This document shows, piece by piece, positions 12,455 to 21,014 of a DNA stretch of 64,000 nucleotides. The position numbers were made by a program, and so were the translations under genes. Numbering within the stretch: the first letter of the stretch is position 1; every line of letters starts with the position of its first letter. Source of the stretch: Procambarus clarkii. Taxonomy: Eukaryota; Arthropoda; Malacostraca; Decapoda; Cambaridae. The stretch is taken from assembly GCF_040958095.1 (NCBI RefSeq), contig NC_091150.1, positions 64,192,504 through 64,256,503 on the forward strand, given 5' to 3'. Under the pieces are notes generated by a model, which made no database searches, was not told where the DNA came from, and saw nothing but the letters and a program-made list of their open reading frames with translations.

Positions 12455-12693
12455 GGGGGAGGCTACAGGAGAGTGAGAGGGGAGGGATGTCAGAGACGGG
12501 AAGAGGGAGAGTGGAGGGATGTTATGGAATGGACGTTAAAGAGAGTGGAGTTATGTTTTTAGGAAGGAAAGTGGGAGAGTGGAGATATGTTAAGTGGAGA
12601 GAAAGGAGAGAGTGAAGGGATGTTAAGGGAAGGGAAAAGGAAGAATGGAGGGATCATTAAGGGAGGGAGAAGGGAGGGAATTATCAGGGGAAT
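12455..12693 (+). repeat. Degenerate purine-rich minisatellite
   Basis: Imperfect repeats of GAGAGTGGAGGGATGTTA-like phrases occur between two SINE copies and resume at 12842-12970. Unit length varies, so it is an eroded array. Confidence 0.6.
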
Positions 12694-12841
12694 GCACCAA
12701 GCAATTATGACTATATAACACTTAGAAGAGGTCAGGATAAGGATTTGGGATGGGACAGGGGAACGGAATGGTGTCCAATCACTTCGACGGTCGGGGATTG
12801 TTGGCCAACCAGCATGAAGTCGCTCTACCGTCCAGCCCAAG
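12694..12841 (-). repeat. SINE family 2, copy 2
   Basis: This aligns with the copies at 12303 and 13930: CTTGGGCTGGACGGTAGAGCG at the head on the minus strand, and ATATAGTCATAATTGCTTGG at the other end. It lies inside the same purine-rich array. Confidence 0.7.
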
Positions 12842-13063
12842 TGGGGGTAATGGAGGGGGGGGGGGTAATGAGAGTGGAGGAATATTAGGGTGAAGGAATA
12901 TGGAGAGTGAGAGGTGTTATTGGAGGGAAGAAAGCGAGTGGAAGAATTTTAGGGGGTAGAAGAGGGCGATACATATTCCCGCCCGTCTCGCTATCCTATT
13001 TCACATTCTCACCATGCCCAAGGGTACGCTTTATATTGTCAGAACACTGAGTGGAGCTGCCCA

Positions 13064-13572
13064 CCCTACGGTCGCCTTTGAGAGTGCATGGAAGCCACCC
13101 CCCACCCTGGCACTTGATCCCCACCCTCCTTGAGGTTATCTTGAGATGATTTCGGTGCTTTAGTGTCCCCGCGGCCCAGTCCTCGACCAGGCCTCCACCC
13201 CCAGGAAGCAGCCTGTGACAGCTGACTAACACCCAGGTACCTATTTTACTGCTAGGTAACAGGGGCATAGGGTGAAAAAAACTCTGCCCATTGTTTCTCG
13301 CCGGCGCCCGGGATTGAACCCGGGACCTCAGGATCACAAGTCCAGCGTGCTGTCCGCTCGGCCGACCGGCTCCCTACGGTCACCTTTGAGAGTGCATGGA
13401 AGCCCCCACACACCCTGGCACTTGATCCCCACCCTACGGTCACCTTGGAGAGTGCATGGAAGCCCCCCACACTCTGGCACTTGATCCCCACCCTATGGTC
13501 ACCTTTGAGAGTACATGGAAGCCACCCCCCCCCCCCCACCCCCCACCCTGGCACTTGATCCCGCCCTGCGAT
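13064..13572. repeat. 59-60-bp tandem repeat interrupted by a SINE
   Basis: A unit with CTACGGTCACCTTTGAGAG, GCATGGAAGCC and CTGGCACTTGATCCCC repeats at 13064, 13374, 13434 and 13493. The spacing is 59-60 bp except where the SINE at 13132-13373 splits the first unit from the second. A poly-C run at 13525-13540 disrupts the last unit. Confidence 0.85.
13132..13373 (-). repeat. tRNA-derived SINE, head type 2
   Basis: On the minus strand the head is GGTCGGCCGAGCGGACAGC (box A region as in Leu/Ser tRNAs), an anticodon-like arm with CTTGTGA, and box B GGGTTCAATCCC. The body carries AATAGGTACCTGGGTGTTAG, CAGCTG, GCTGCTTCCTGGGGG and GGCCTGGTCGAGGAC, and the tail is ATCTCAAGATAACCTCAA. It is inserted within the 59-60-bp tandem repeat, so it is younger than that array. 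Confidence 0.9.
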
Positions 13573-13929
13573 CACACAATAACTTTAGGAACGGTGTTGC
13601 CATCTTTTTAACTATTTTATTTTCGTTTGTGTTGGAGCCAGACGCTGCTCTCAGAGCCGACCTTTGACAGCTGGAACGATCTCATCGGATAAAACAATGC
13701 TGTAAATATGTTGATGCAAAGAGAAGCCGCTTCGCTGAGTCACAAAGAGAAGCCGCTTCGCTGAGCCACAAAGTGAAGCTGCTTCGATGCATCAAAATTC
13801 AATGTTTTAATTTTCAGAGCGCTGTGTGTCGAACTTGAAAGGGTCAGAGATAAAACTGTTTGGTGTATTTTGTTTAACGCGTTTAATACAGCCAAACTGA
13901 TAGAAGAGGAAGGAAATTATTAGGGGGGG
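13573..13929. other. Unassigned, with a short AAGCCGCTTCG triplication
   Basis: A phrase AAGAGAAGCCGCTTCGCTGAG occurs twice and in a changed form a third time at 13718-13785. Its core GAAGC-CGCTTC is self-complementary. No gene is seen. Confidence 0.4.
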
Positions 13930-14092
13930 AAAGAGTCAAGCCATTACGACTATATAGCACTTGGAAAAGGTCAAGATAAGGATATGGGATGGGACGGGGA
14001 CAGGAATGATGCCCAACCACTTGGACGGTCAGAGATTGAACGTCGACCAGCATGAAACGAGACCGTCGCGCTACCGCCTATCCCAAGTGGTT
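13930..14092 (-). repeat. SINE family 2, copy 3 (clearest)
   Basis: The minus strand shows CCACTTGGGATAGGCGGTAG, a GCGACGGTCTCG segment, box B GTTCAATCTC, GACCGTCCAAGTGG and a body ending at AGTCGTAATGGCTTGAC. The head and the CCGTCCAAGTGG block can pair in part, as in a tRNA-like fold. This body differs from the body of the SINEs at 5033 and 13132. Confidence 0.75.
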
Positions 14093-14295
14093 GGACCAAA
14101 ACTGATGGAACAGCTGGAGGTTTTAAGAAGATGATCGTATTGATACTTGTGATATTCGACCACTATTGATACTTGTACCGCTCTCTGGCTCCACTATGTT
14201 GCTGACATTTTTGTTTTATGGCATCATGACCTTAGTCTTTTCCAGCCTTTCCTCTCCTCTCTTAACAATCTGGTTCCTTCTATCAATTTCAAAGT

Positions 14296-15106
14296 TGAAT
14301 AGAAATCTAATTCTCTCCTTCCTTTTCTTGACATTTTTAACTTCAGAGCTCTGTGGCCGGTTTCCCTTTCTCTGTCTACCGTAAACCAATGCATAGTTGT
14401 ATATACATTCACTTCTTTTCTTACCATCCTCCTTCTTTTAAGACAAATGTCCTCGTCTCTCTCTTCCTCCGCGCTCTACGCATCAGTGGCCCTCAGTTTC
14501 TAGACTGAAATTCCCTTTATTTGCAGTTCATTCACTCGCCTTGGTTATCCCTTACATTTTATCAACTGTGCCTATTTTAAACGAAATTTCTTTCATCACA
14601 AACCTGCTTCCAACGCTAGTACCACTGTCCTCTGCCTTCCCTTCATATCGAAAGTCAATAATTTCACTAATACCATTCTTTCACTTGACATAAAGCTCAC
14701 CTTTCGACAAACTAACACACTTCGTAGCAGTCTAGTTCACACTGCTCCTCCTGCTTCTAATGCTGCTGGTGTCTACTCAATTTCCTGTTCGTCTTCTTTC
14801 GTTTTTGAAGAAACTGGTCGTATACTAAATTACAGACTTAAGGAACACAAAAGAAGTGTTAAGTCTGCAGACTCAAACAATGCTCTCTTTTGTCAAGTTA
14901 GGAACTCTAATCATCCCATTGATTGGTCCTCTTCTGAAATAATCTTTCCTGCCTCTGTATTTCACAGACGCCGTCTTGTTGAATCGGCTCTGATACACAA
15001 CCTAACCAACATAAACCTTAGTCCTGGCTTTGTTGCTGTTGACTCTTCCCTTTCACAGTACATATTCAAATGCTCCAACCTTCTTAACAAACAGTATCTG
15101 ACCTAA
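14296..15106 (+). pseudogene. Old Penelope-type fragment: RT C-terminus and GIY-YIG nuclease
   Basis: The plus strand reads FPFSVYRKPMHS and SLFLRALRISGPQFLD (about 14361-14510), then after a +1 shift EIPFICSSFTRLGYP. It continues to GVYSISCSSSFVFEETGR, LNYRLKEHKRSV, LVESALIHNLTNINLSPG and a stop at about 15106. The FSVYRKP block is typical of the region after the RT palm in Penelope-like and related RTs. The C-terminal block matches a GIY-YIG endonuclease, with the YIG position replaced by FEETGR. This family is clearly different from the PLE copies at 26-45 kb. The catalytic RT motifs are missing on the left, so the copy is 5'-truncated. The function is inferred from family resemblance. Confidence 0.7.
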
Positions 15107-15431
15107 ACCTACACCCTTTTTCTTATCCCCTCCTTTTTTATTATCTTTCACTTATTCTCCCATCATTCCATTCTTCCTTCATCCTATTTTTAAACTCTTT
15201 CCTTTCATTATTTTCATTCATCGCTTACCTTTCACATTACCTTCTTTTCTTAACTGTTCCTCGCCTCACTCTTTTTTCTTATATATTTGCCCATACCTTC
15301 CTCCTTCTTTACACACTGCGACCCGTTGATGGAGTGGACATAATGCGAACGAAACGTCAAAAGGTTACATCTACACTCCCCTCCCCCCCTTTGACTATCA
15401 TGCTTTCGGGAAAAACGATATTCTTACGGTC
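15107..15431 (+). other. 3' region of the old Penelope-type element
   Basis: Pyrimidine-rich sequence follows the stop codon. At 15322-15358 there is a TTGATGGAG ... GCGAACGAAACGTC arrangement that resembles hammerhead ribozyme core strands (CUGAUGA ... GAAA ... UC). The second strand fits well, the first only partly, and stem III would be very short. Confidence 0.4.
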
Positions 15432-15707
15432 TTGAAGGACGTGGCCAGCATCACACCCACTGACATTAGTCAGGAAGGTGATAATATTGTGCTCTTCTTT
15501 TCATGTGAGGAAGAGCTAGAAAAACTCTTGACCAACGAGACCATACTTCGCAAGGAGCACCACCTACATCCTCACTTCCCACGTCAGTTCCTGAGCGGAA
15601 GAACTGTTTATACCAGCAGGACCAGCCAGTGGATCGCTGACCGACCGCAACATAACATCATGGACAATATACAGACGAAATTCCGTAACTGGGTGTATTC
15701 AACCTAG
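15432..15707 (+). CDS. Unrecognised short ORF, probably from a retroelement
   Basis: This is a 91-codon ORF with protein-like composition, including SQEGDNIVLFFSCEEELEKLL, HLHPHFPRQFLSGRTVY and IMDNIQTKFRNW. The acidic and hydrophobic alternation and the SGRTVY/TSR segment look like a folded RNA- or protein-binding domain. I do not recognise a named family. It ends two bases before a fragment related to a non-LTR element C-terminus, so it may be the ORF1 remnant of the same or another element. The start codon is simply the first ATG; the true start may be further upstream. Confidence 0.45.
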   Translation: MKDVASITPTDISQEGDNIVLFFSCEEELEKLLTNETILRKEHHLHPHFPRQFLSGRTVYTSRTSQWIADRPQHNIMDNIQTKFRNWVYST

Positions 15708-15709
15708 AG

Positions 15710-16180
15710 TTGAATACAGCCAGACCAACCATGCTGAAAGCCAAGAAACAATCCAGCTGGGACATCCCCATTGTAGACAAAGAAGCTACTTCTTTCTTGG
15801 AGGCAGCAACCTCCTGTGATCGTGCCCGCCTCACACGTCTTGATCTGCAACAGCTCTGTATGGCAGTCGCTCTACACCTTGCTGCCCCTATTCACAATGT
15901 TCATTGGTGTATTTGCAGCAAGGCATATGCAAACGAATATGGATTGCATGGCCTGCACTCAAATCAGGTGGTTGACACTCACTTCACGACGAAGTCAATG
16001 ACATCATTAAGAGGAGCCTTGCCTCTGAACATTGTCTAGCAGAAAGAGAGCCTTACAATCTATTGAACCATAACTGTTAGCTTCCCTGGCAGACCAGATG
16101 GAATCACACTTCGTCCTGGGAAAAGTGGTAGACAAATGGTACACCCTCTAGGTAGACAAGTGGTACAGCCTCTAGGAAAC
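15710..16180 (+). pseudogene. Fragment of a non-LTR element C-terminal region (nuclease-like family)
   Basis: The reading KKQSSWDIPIVDKEA, LQQLCMAVALHLAAPIHN, CICSKAYANEYGLHGL and, after frameshifts, GRPDGITLRPG aligns with the longer copy at 55.4-57.0 kb (KQSSWDRPIVDQDA, ALRIAVALRLAAPIH, DRYGRHGLLCQ, GRPDGITVNPW). The RPDG block near the end resembles the conserved Asp region of PD-(D/E)XK restriction-like nucleases in R2-type LINEs; that is inference. Several stops mark it as dead. Confidence 0.65.
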
Positions 16181-16257
16181 AAATTTCCCTTAATTTCCTC
16201 TTAATACTCACTTTCTGTAATCAATCAGATATGTAACTGATTGTACACTTTGTATAA

Positions 16258-16407
16258 TAAAGTGCACGCAAGAAAAGGGGTGTTAGGAGAAGTCAACACT
16301 CATACGTATTCAAAGTTAAATGGCAATTTTTTTTCTGAATGCTCTGTGTTCCCTTTGTTAAGACTATGGGTCCCCTACAATTACACCCGAGGTGCTACCC
16401 CCCCCCC

Positions 16408-16410
<3 letters not shown>
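16258..16410 (+). repeat. ~140-bp dispersed repeat, copy 1
   Basis: Landmarks are GGGGTGTTAGGAGAAG, GAATGCTCTGTGTTCCC, CTATGGGTCCC and CGAGGTGCTACC, and the copy ends at a (TA)n tract. It aligns with 57040-57203 (plus) and 45988-46130 (minus). The family is unknown to me. Confidence 0.65.

Positions 16411-16495
<85 letters not shown>
16411..16495. repeat. (TA)n microsatellite
   Basis: A pure TA run joins the dispersed repeat on the left to the palindromic MITE on the right. Confidence 0.97.
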
Positions 16496-16498
<3 letters not shown>

Positions 16499-16881
16499 GT
16501 ACCTAGTAGCCAGAACGCACTTCTCAGCCTACTATGCAAGGCCTGATTTGCCTAATAAGCCAAGTTTTCATGAATTAATTGTTTTTCGACTACCTAACCT
16601 ACCTAACCTAACCTAACCTAACTTTTTCGGCTACCTAACCTAACCTAACCTATAAAGATAGGTTAGGTTAGGTTAGGTAGGGTTGGTTACGTTCGGTCAT
16701 ATATCTACGTTAATTTTAACTCCAATAAAAAAAAATTGACCTCATACATATTGAAATGGGTAGCTTTATCATTTCATAAGAAAAAAATTAGAGAAAATAT
16801 ACTAATTCAGGAAAACTTGGCTTATTAGGCAAATCTGGCCTTGCATAGTAGGCCGAGAAGTGCGTTCTGGCTACTAGGTAC

Positions 16882-16884
<3 letters not shown>
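16496..16884. mobile_element. Palindromic MITE, copy 1
   Basis: The left end reads GTCGTACCTAGTAGCCAGAA and the right end is its exact complement, TTCTGGCTACTAGGTACGAC. The arms stay complementary through CGCACTTCTC, GCCTACTATGCAAGGCC and GCCTAATAAGCCAAGTTTTC. Near the centre are several ACCTA units (16590-16650) followed by their complement TAGGT (16660-16685), which equal the arthropod telomere repeat TTAGG. No coding capacity is present. TA lies on both sides, as expected for a Tc1/mariner-type TA target duplication, but (TA)n flanks make this undecidable. Confidence 0.85.

Positions 16885-16952
<68 letters not shown>
16885..16952. repeat. (TA)n microsatellite
   Basis: A pure AT run directly after the MITE end. 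Confidence 0.97.
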
Positions 16953-16955
<3 letters not shown>

Positions 16956-17014
16956 AACAAGCCTGGATGGTCCCCAGGACTATATGCAACTGAAAACTCA
17001 CACCCCAGAACATT

Positions 17015-17172
<158 letters not shown>

Positions 17173-17177
17173 AATAT

Positions 17178-17887
17178 TGTGATGATAGTCTCTTTCAAGA
17201 GATTGAGCCTGCTCTTCTCTACATGAAGATACGTGCATTATACAAGAATAAGATGCTACCTTCAAGATATGTCTACCAGTAGCACAAAACGTTTTGACCA
17301 GGAGGCAAAACGTACCCAAGACTCACCCCTACTCCACTCCCTCCACGCTGGCTCGTCATCAACCAGCCAACTATCATTCCCAGCCTGCCTGCTCCTGATT
17401 GGTGACTCGCCGACTGCACACCTTCACATTGTACCTCAGCGCCCTCTACGTAAGTCGATGTCTGGGCTTGATCCAGCCATTGAAGTCAAAATATCCTTAT
17501 GCTCTCAAGCCGTGAACAACTAACTGATATATGCTGTATCAGGTGAATGTCTCACAGCTAGCGCCATATTCTCAGCACCTGATTATTTTTCACCTCTAAC
17601 TTTATATTATTGTAGAGTAACTTTATCCCTATTATTCATTTATGTTATATGTTTTTGACTTGTTCGTTTGCACTGTACATTGCCAAGGGATTGTCTTTGT
17701 TTATAATTTGTTTTCAATATTAATTAAAGTTTCATTGTTCATACTTTGTGTTTTGCGTGTCTTCCCTTACTTTACCACAGACAAACAGGCAAGCAGTCTA
17801 TCTTTTTTTTTTGTAAGTGTGACCAGGCATTGACATCTGCCATTGGTGGACTGCCGAACATCTACACTCCAACACTTTCCCGTCACA
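17178..17887 (+). repeat. E1 5' LTR
   Basis: It starts TGTGATGATAGTCTC and ends CCCGTCACA, giving TG...CA ends and a short terminal inverted repeat TGTGA(C/T)...GTCACA. It matches 25755-26467 along its length with scattered substitutions and small indels. A TTACTTTACCACAGAC segment near 17770 is shared by all LTRs of this family and looks like a splice acceptor. Confidence 0.93.
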
Positions 17888-17892
17888 TTTAA

Positions 17893-17910
17893 TGGGGGCC
17901 TGTCCACGGA
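17893..17910 (+). other. E1 primer-binding site
   Basis: TGGGGGCCTGTCCACGGA starts five bases after the LTR. It resembles the Pro-tRNA type primer site (TGGGGGCTCGTCCGGGAT) of some retroelements, with several mismatches. The tRNA assignment is tentative. Confidence 0.6.
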
Positions 17911-18039
17911 GCTTCACTTAGGTACTAGAACCAGAACGGCAATTTGTGGTAAATATACTTGGCTTTGATATAGTTGCTTTTCAATATTTTCACTAGTTTT
18001 AATATTTATATTGTGTTGTGTGTATTGTGCATTCCGAGA

Positions 18040-20275
18040 GTATCATATACTCATTATATTATACTCATTATGCTATACTCATTATGTTATACTCATTAGC
18101 ATTCCGAGAGGAGAGGAAAACTATGAGGGGATAAGAAAATTCCTAACAGATATAGCATGGGAAACAGAGCTCAGGGGAAAGACGGCCCAAGATATGATGG
18201 ATTACATCACACAGCAGTGCAAGGACGCAGCAAACAAGTTTGTCCCAATCCAAAGGGAAAACAGGGAAATGAAAATGAGAAACCCATGGTTTAATCAGAG
18301 ATGTGGGCTAGCTAAGCAGCAAAGTAAAAGGGCATGGAGAAACTATAGGAATAACAGGACACTGGAGAGCAGAGAAAGATACCAGAATGCCAGGAATGAA
18401 TATGTCAGGATGAGAAGAGAGGCAGAAAGACAATACGAAAATGACATCGCAAGCAAGGCAAAGACTCAGCCTAAATTGCTGCATAGCCACATTAGGAGAA
18501 AAACAACAGTAAAGGAACAGGTTATGAAATTAAGGATAGGGGCGGAAGGATTCACTACAAATGACAAGGAAGTGTGTGAGGAATTGAATAAGAAATTCCA
18601 GGAGGTCTTCACCTTAGAGCAAGGAGAAATTCCAGAGGTAAGTGTTGGAATAGCTAACCAGGAACCACTGGGAGAGTTTGAGATTACCAGCGGGGAAGTA
18701 AGGAAGTGTTTACTAGAGTTGGATGTGACAAAGGCTATAGGCCCAGATGGAATTTCCCCTTGGGTTCTAAAGGAAAGAGCAGGAGAACTGTGCCTACCAC
18801 TCTCCATAGTGTATAACAAATCACTGGCAACAGGGGAACTGCCAGATATTTGGAAAGCAGCTAACGTAGTCCCGATATACAAGAAAGGGGATAGACAGGA
18901 GGCACTGAACTACAGGCCTGTGTCTCTAATCTGCATACCATGCAAGCTGATGGAGAAGATTGTGCGAAAAAAACTAGTGGAGCATCTGGAGCGAAGGAAC
19001 TTTGTAACACAGCATCAACATGGTTTCAGGGATGGCAGGTCCTGCCTCACAGGGTTACTTGAATTCTACGACCAGGCAACAAAAATAAGGCAAGAAAGAG
19101 AAGGGTGGGCAGACTGCATATTTTTGGACTGTCAGAAAGCCTTTGATACAGTGCCACACAAAAGGCTAGTGCGAAAGTTGGAGACGCAGGCTGGAGTGAA
19201 AGGGAAGGTACTCCGGTGGATAGAGGAGTACCTAAGCAACAGGAGACAACGAGTCTGTGTGAGGGGTGAGGTATCAGATTGGCGAGACGTTACAAGTGGA
19301 GTCCCGCAGGGGTCAGTCCTTGGACCTATACTGTTTCTGGTATATGTAAATGATCTCCCAGAGGGTATAGATTCGTTCCTCTCAATGTTTGCCGACGATG
19401 CAAAAATTATGAGGAGGATTGAATCAGAGGATGATAGAGGAGGCTACAAGATGACTTAGATACACTTAGTGAATGGTCCAACAAATGGTTGTTGAAGTTC
19501 AACCCGAGTAAATGCAAAGTAATGAAACTAGGCAGTGGAAACAGGAGGCCAGGCACAGGATACAGAATAGGAGATGAAGTACTTAATGAAACAGACAGAG
19601 AGAAAGATCTAGGAGTTGATATCACACCAAACCTGTCTCCTGAAGCCCACATAAAGAGAATAACGTCTGCGGCATATGCGAGGCTGGCTAACATCAGAAC
19701 GGCGTTCAGGAACCTGTGTAAGGAATCATTCAGAATCTTGTACACAACATATGTAAGACCAATTCTGGAGTATGCGGCCCCAGCATGGAGCCCGTACCTT
19801 GTCAAGCACAACACGAAGCTGGAAAAAATCCAAAGGTATGCTACTAGACTAGTCCCAGAACTAAGAGGCATGAGTTATGAGGAAAGGCTGCGGGAAATGC
19901 ACCTTACGACACTGGAAGACAGAAGAGTAAGGGGGGACATGATCACAACCTACAAAATCCTCAGGGGAATCGACCGGGTAAACAAGGATGAACTATTCAA
20001 CACTGGAGGGACGCGAACAAGGGGACACAGGTGGAAGCTGAGTACCCAAATGAGCCACAGAGACATTAGAAAGAACTTTTTCAGTGTCAGAGTAGTTAGT
20101 AAATGGAATGCACTAGGAAGTGATGTGGTGGAGGCTGACTCCATACACAGTTTCAAATGTAGATATGATAGAGCCCAGTAGGCTCAGGAATCTGTACACC
20201 AGTTGATTGACGGTTGAGAGGCGGGACCAAAGAGCCAGAGCTCAACCCCCGCAAGCACAATTAGGTGAGTACAAT
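18040..20275 (+). mobile_element. 5'-truncated CR1-like LINE inserted in the E1 leader
   Basis: E2 has an uninterrupted leader reading GCATTACGAGAGTAACATATAG. In E1 the equivalent is split after TATCATATA, and the other half resumes as ATATAGTGAGTG at about 20274, giving a possible ATATA target duplication. The 5' junction (18049-18111) contains about four copies of a 15-bp ATACTCATTATGTT-like phrase and a second copy of the target phrase GCATTCCGAGAG. The 3' end is GCAAGCACAATTAGGTGAGTAC, the same end as the LINE remnants at 1501 and 36962. Confidence 0.85.
18100..20181 (+). pseudogene. CR1/Jockey-like reverse transcriptase, one frameshift
   Basis: The protein runs from a linker (ENYEGIRKFL, RNPWFNQRC) through a full RT domain: YRPVSLICIPCKLMEKI, QHGFRDGRSC, CIFLDCQKAFDTVPHKRL (motif A Asp), SGVPQGSVLGPILF (motif B) and SMFADDAKIM (motif C, FADD). 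The frame is lost at about 19437-19443, and the remainder continues in another frame at 19444-20181 with LLKFNPSKCKVM, YVRPILEYAAPAW and a final FKCRYDRAQ. There is no RNase H domain. The endonuclease is missing because of 5' truncation. One indel and no obvious stops mean this is a fairly recent insertion, younger than E1. In life this enzyme copies LINE RNA at a nicked target. Confidence 0.9.
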
Positions 20276-21014
20276 ATAGTGAGTGTTGGATAACTTTGGA
20301 TTACGTGGTGACTGAAAGCCTCAGTCATTCTCTTAATTGGTCATCCCTCCCTCCGTGTTATTACTCGTGTTTTCCACCTTTTGTCCCTAGGATATTTCTC
20401 AATCTCAGACAGATCAGCATTTTGGGTACCCTGGTACTTTGGTTTGTCTTCGGGTCAAAGCACTCTATCTTCTGCAATCCGACCGAAGGAGGATAAAGGG
20501 GGGCCATAGTTCCTCTAGCACGGACTATGATGCTGAGTTGGGACCTCGGCACCAGTTGACACTCGCACCTCTACACGTCGGTCAGAGATGATAATATTTA
20601 CTTAGGTAGGGAATTAGCTTTCTTTTTTTCGAGCACAAAGTTCGCTAATTCTGTAAGTATCATATTTCATTTAGTGGGAAAAACCTTGCTCCTGTCCTAT
20701 AGAGACTCGGCAAGGTATACCTACATTCTTGGACTACCTTATTCACTTTTGGAACAATTAAATGTTTCATTTGTTTTAGAAACTATCAGTTTCATTTACT
20801 TAGTAGGATTTTCTTGCCCTTATTCTCTTACATTGAGTACCGGGTACAAGATTTCCTTCGCTTTAGATAGACTAATCATTTACCATTCTAAAATTAACAT
20901 TAATTGTTAAATATTAAATTCCACAGGATAGTTAAGAGTTGCCACGTTATCCTGTTACTGACACTTACCATATCACAAGTATATTCGTTGTACATTTATT
21001 TGCTATTTTTCACC
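20276..21014 (+). other. E1 leader, second half
   Basis: It aligns with the E2 leader (47110-47856): GGATTACGTGGTGACTG, ACTCGTGTTT, GGTACCCTGGTACT, and the CACAGGATAG segment before the gag start. It is untranslated leader with no ORF conserved between the two copies. Confidence 0.8.

Noticed and set aside
13290..13373. Functional tRNA gene on the minus strand
   Set aside because: The same head plus body occurs as a target-duplicated insertion at 33463, so it is a SINE.
16590..16690. True telomere or telomere fusion point (TTAGG/CCTAA)
   Set aside because: Only a few units are present, and they lie at the same place in all five MITE copies.
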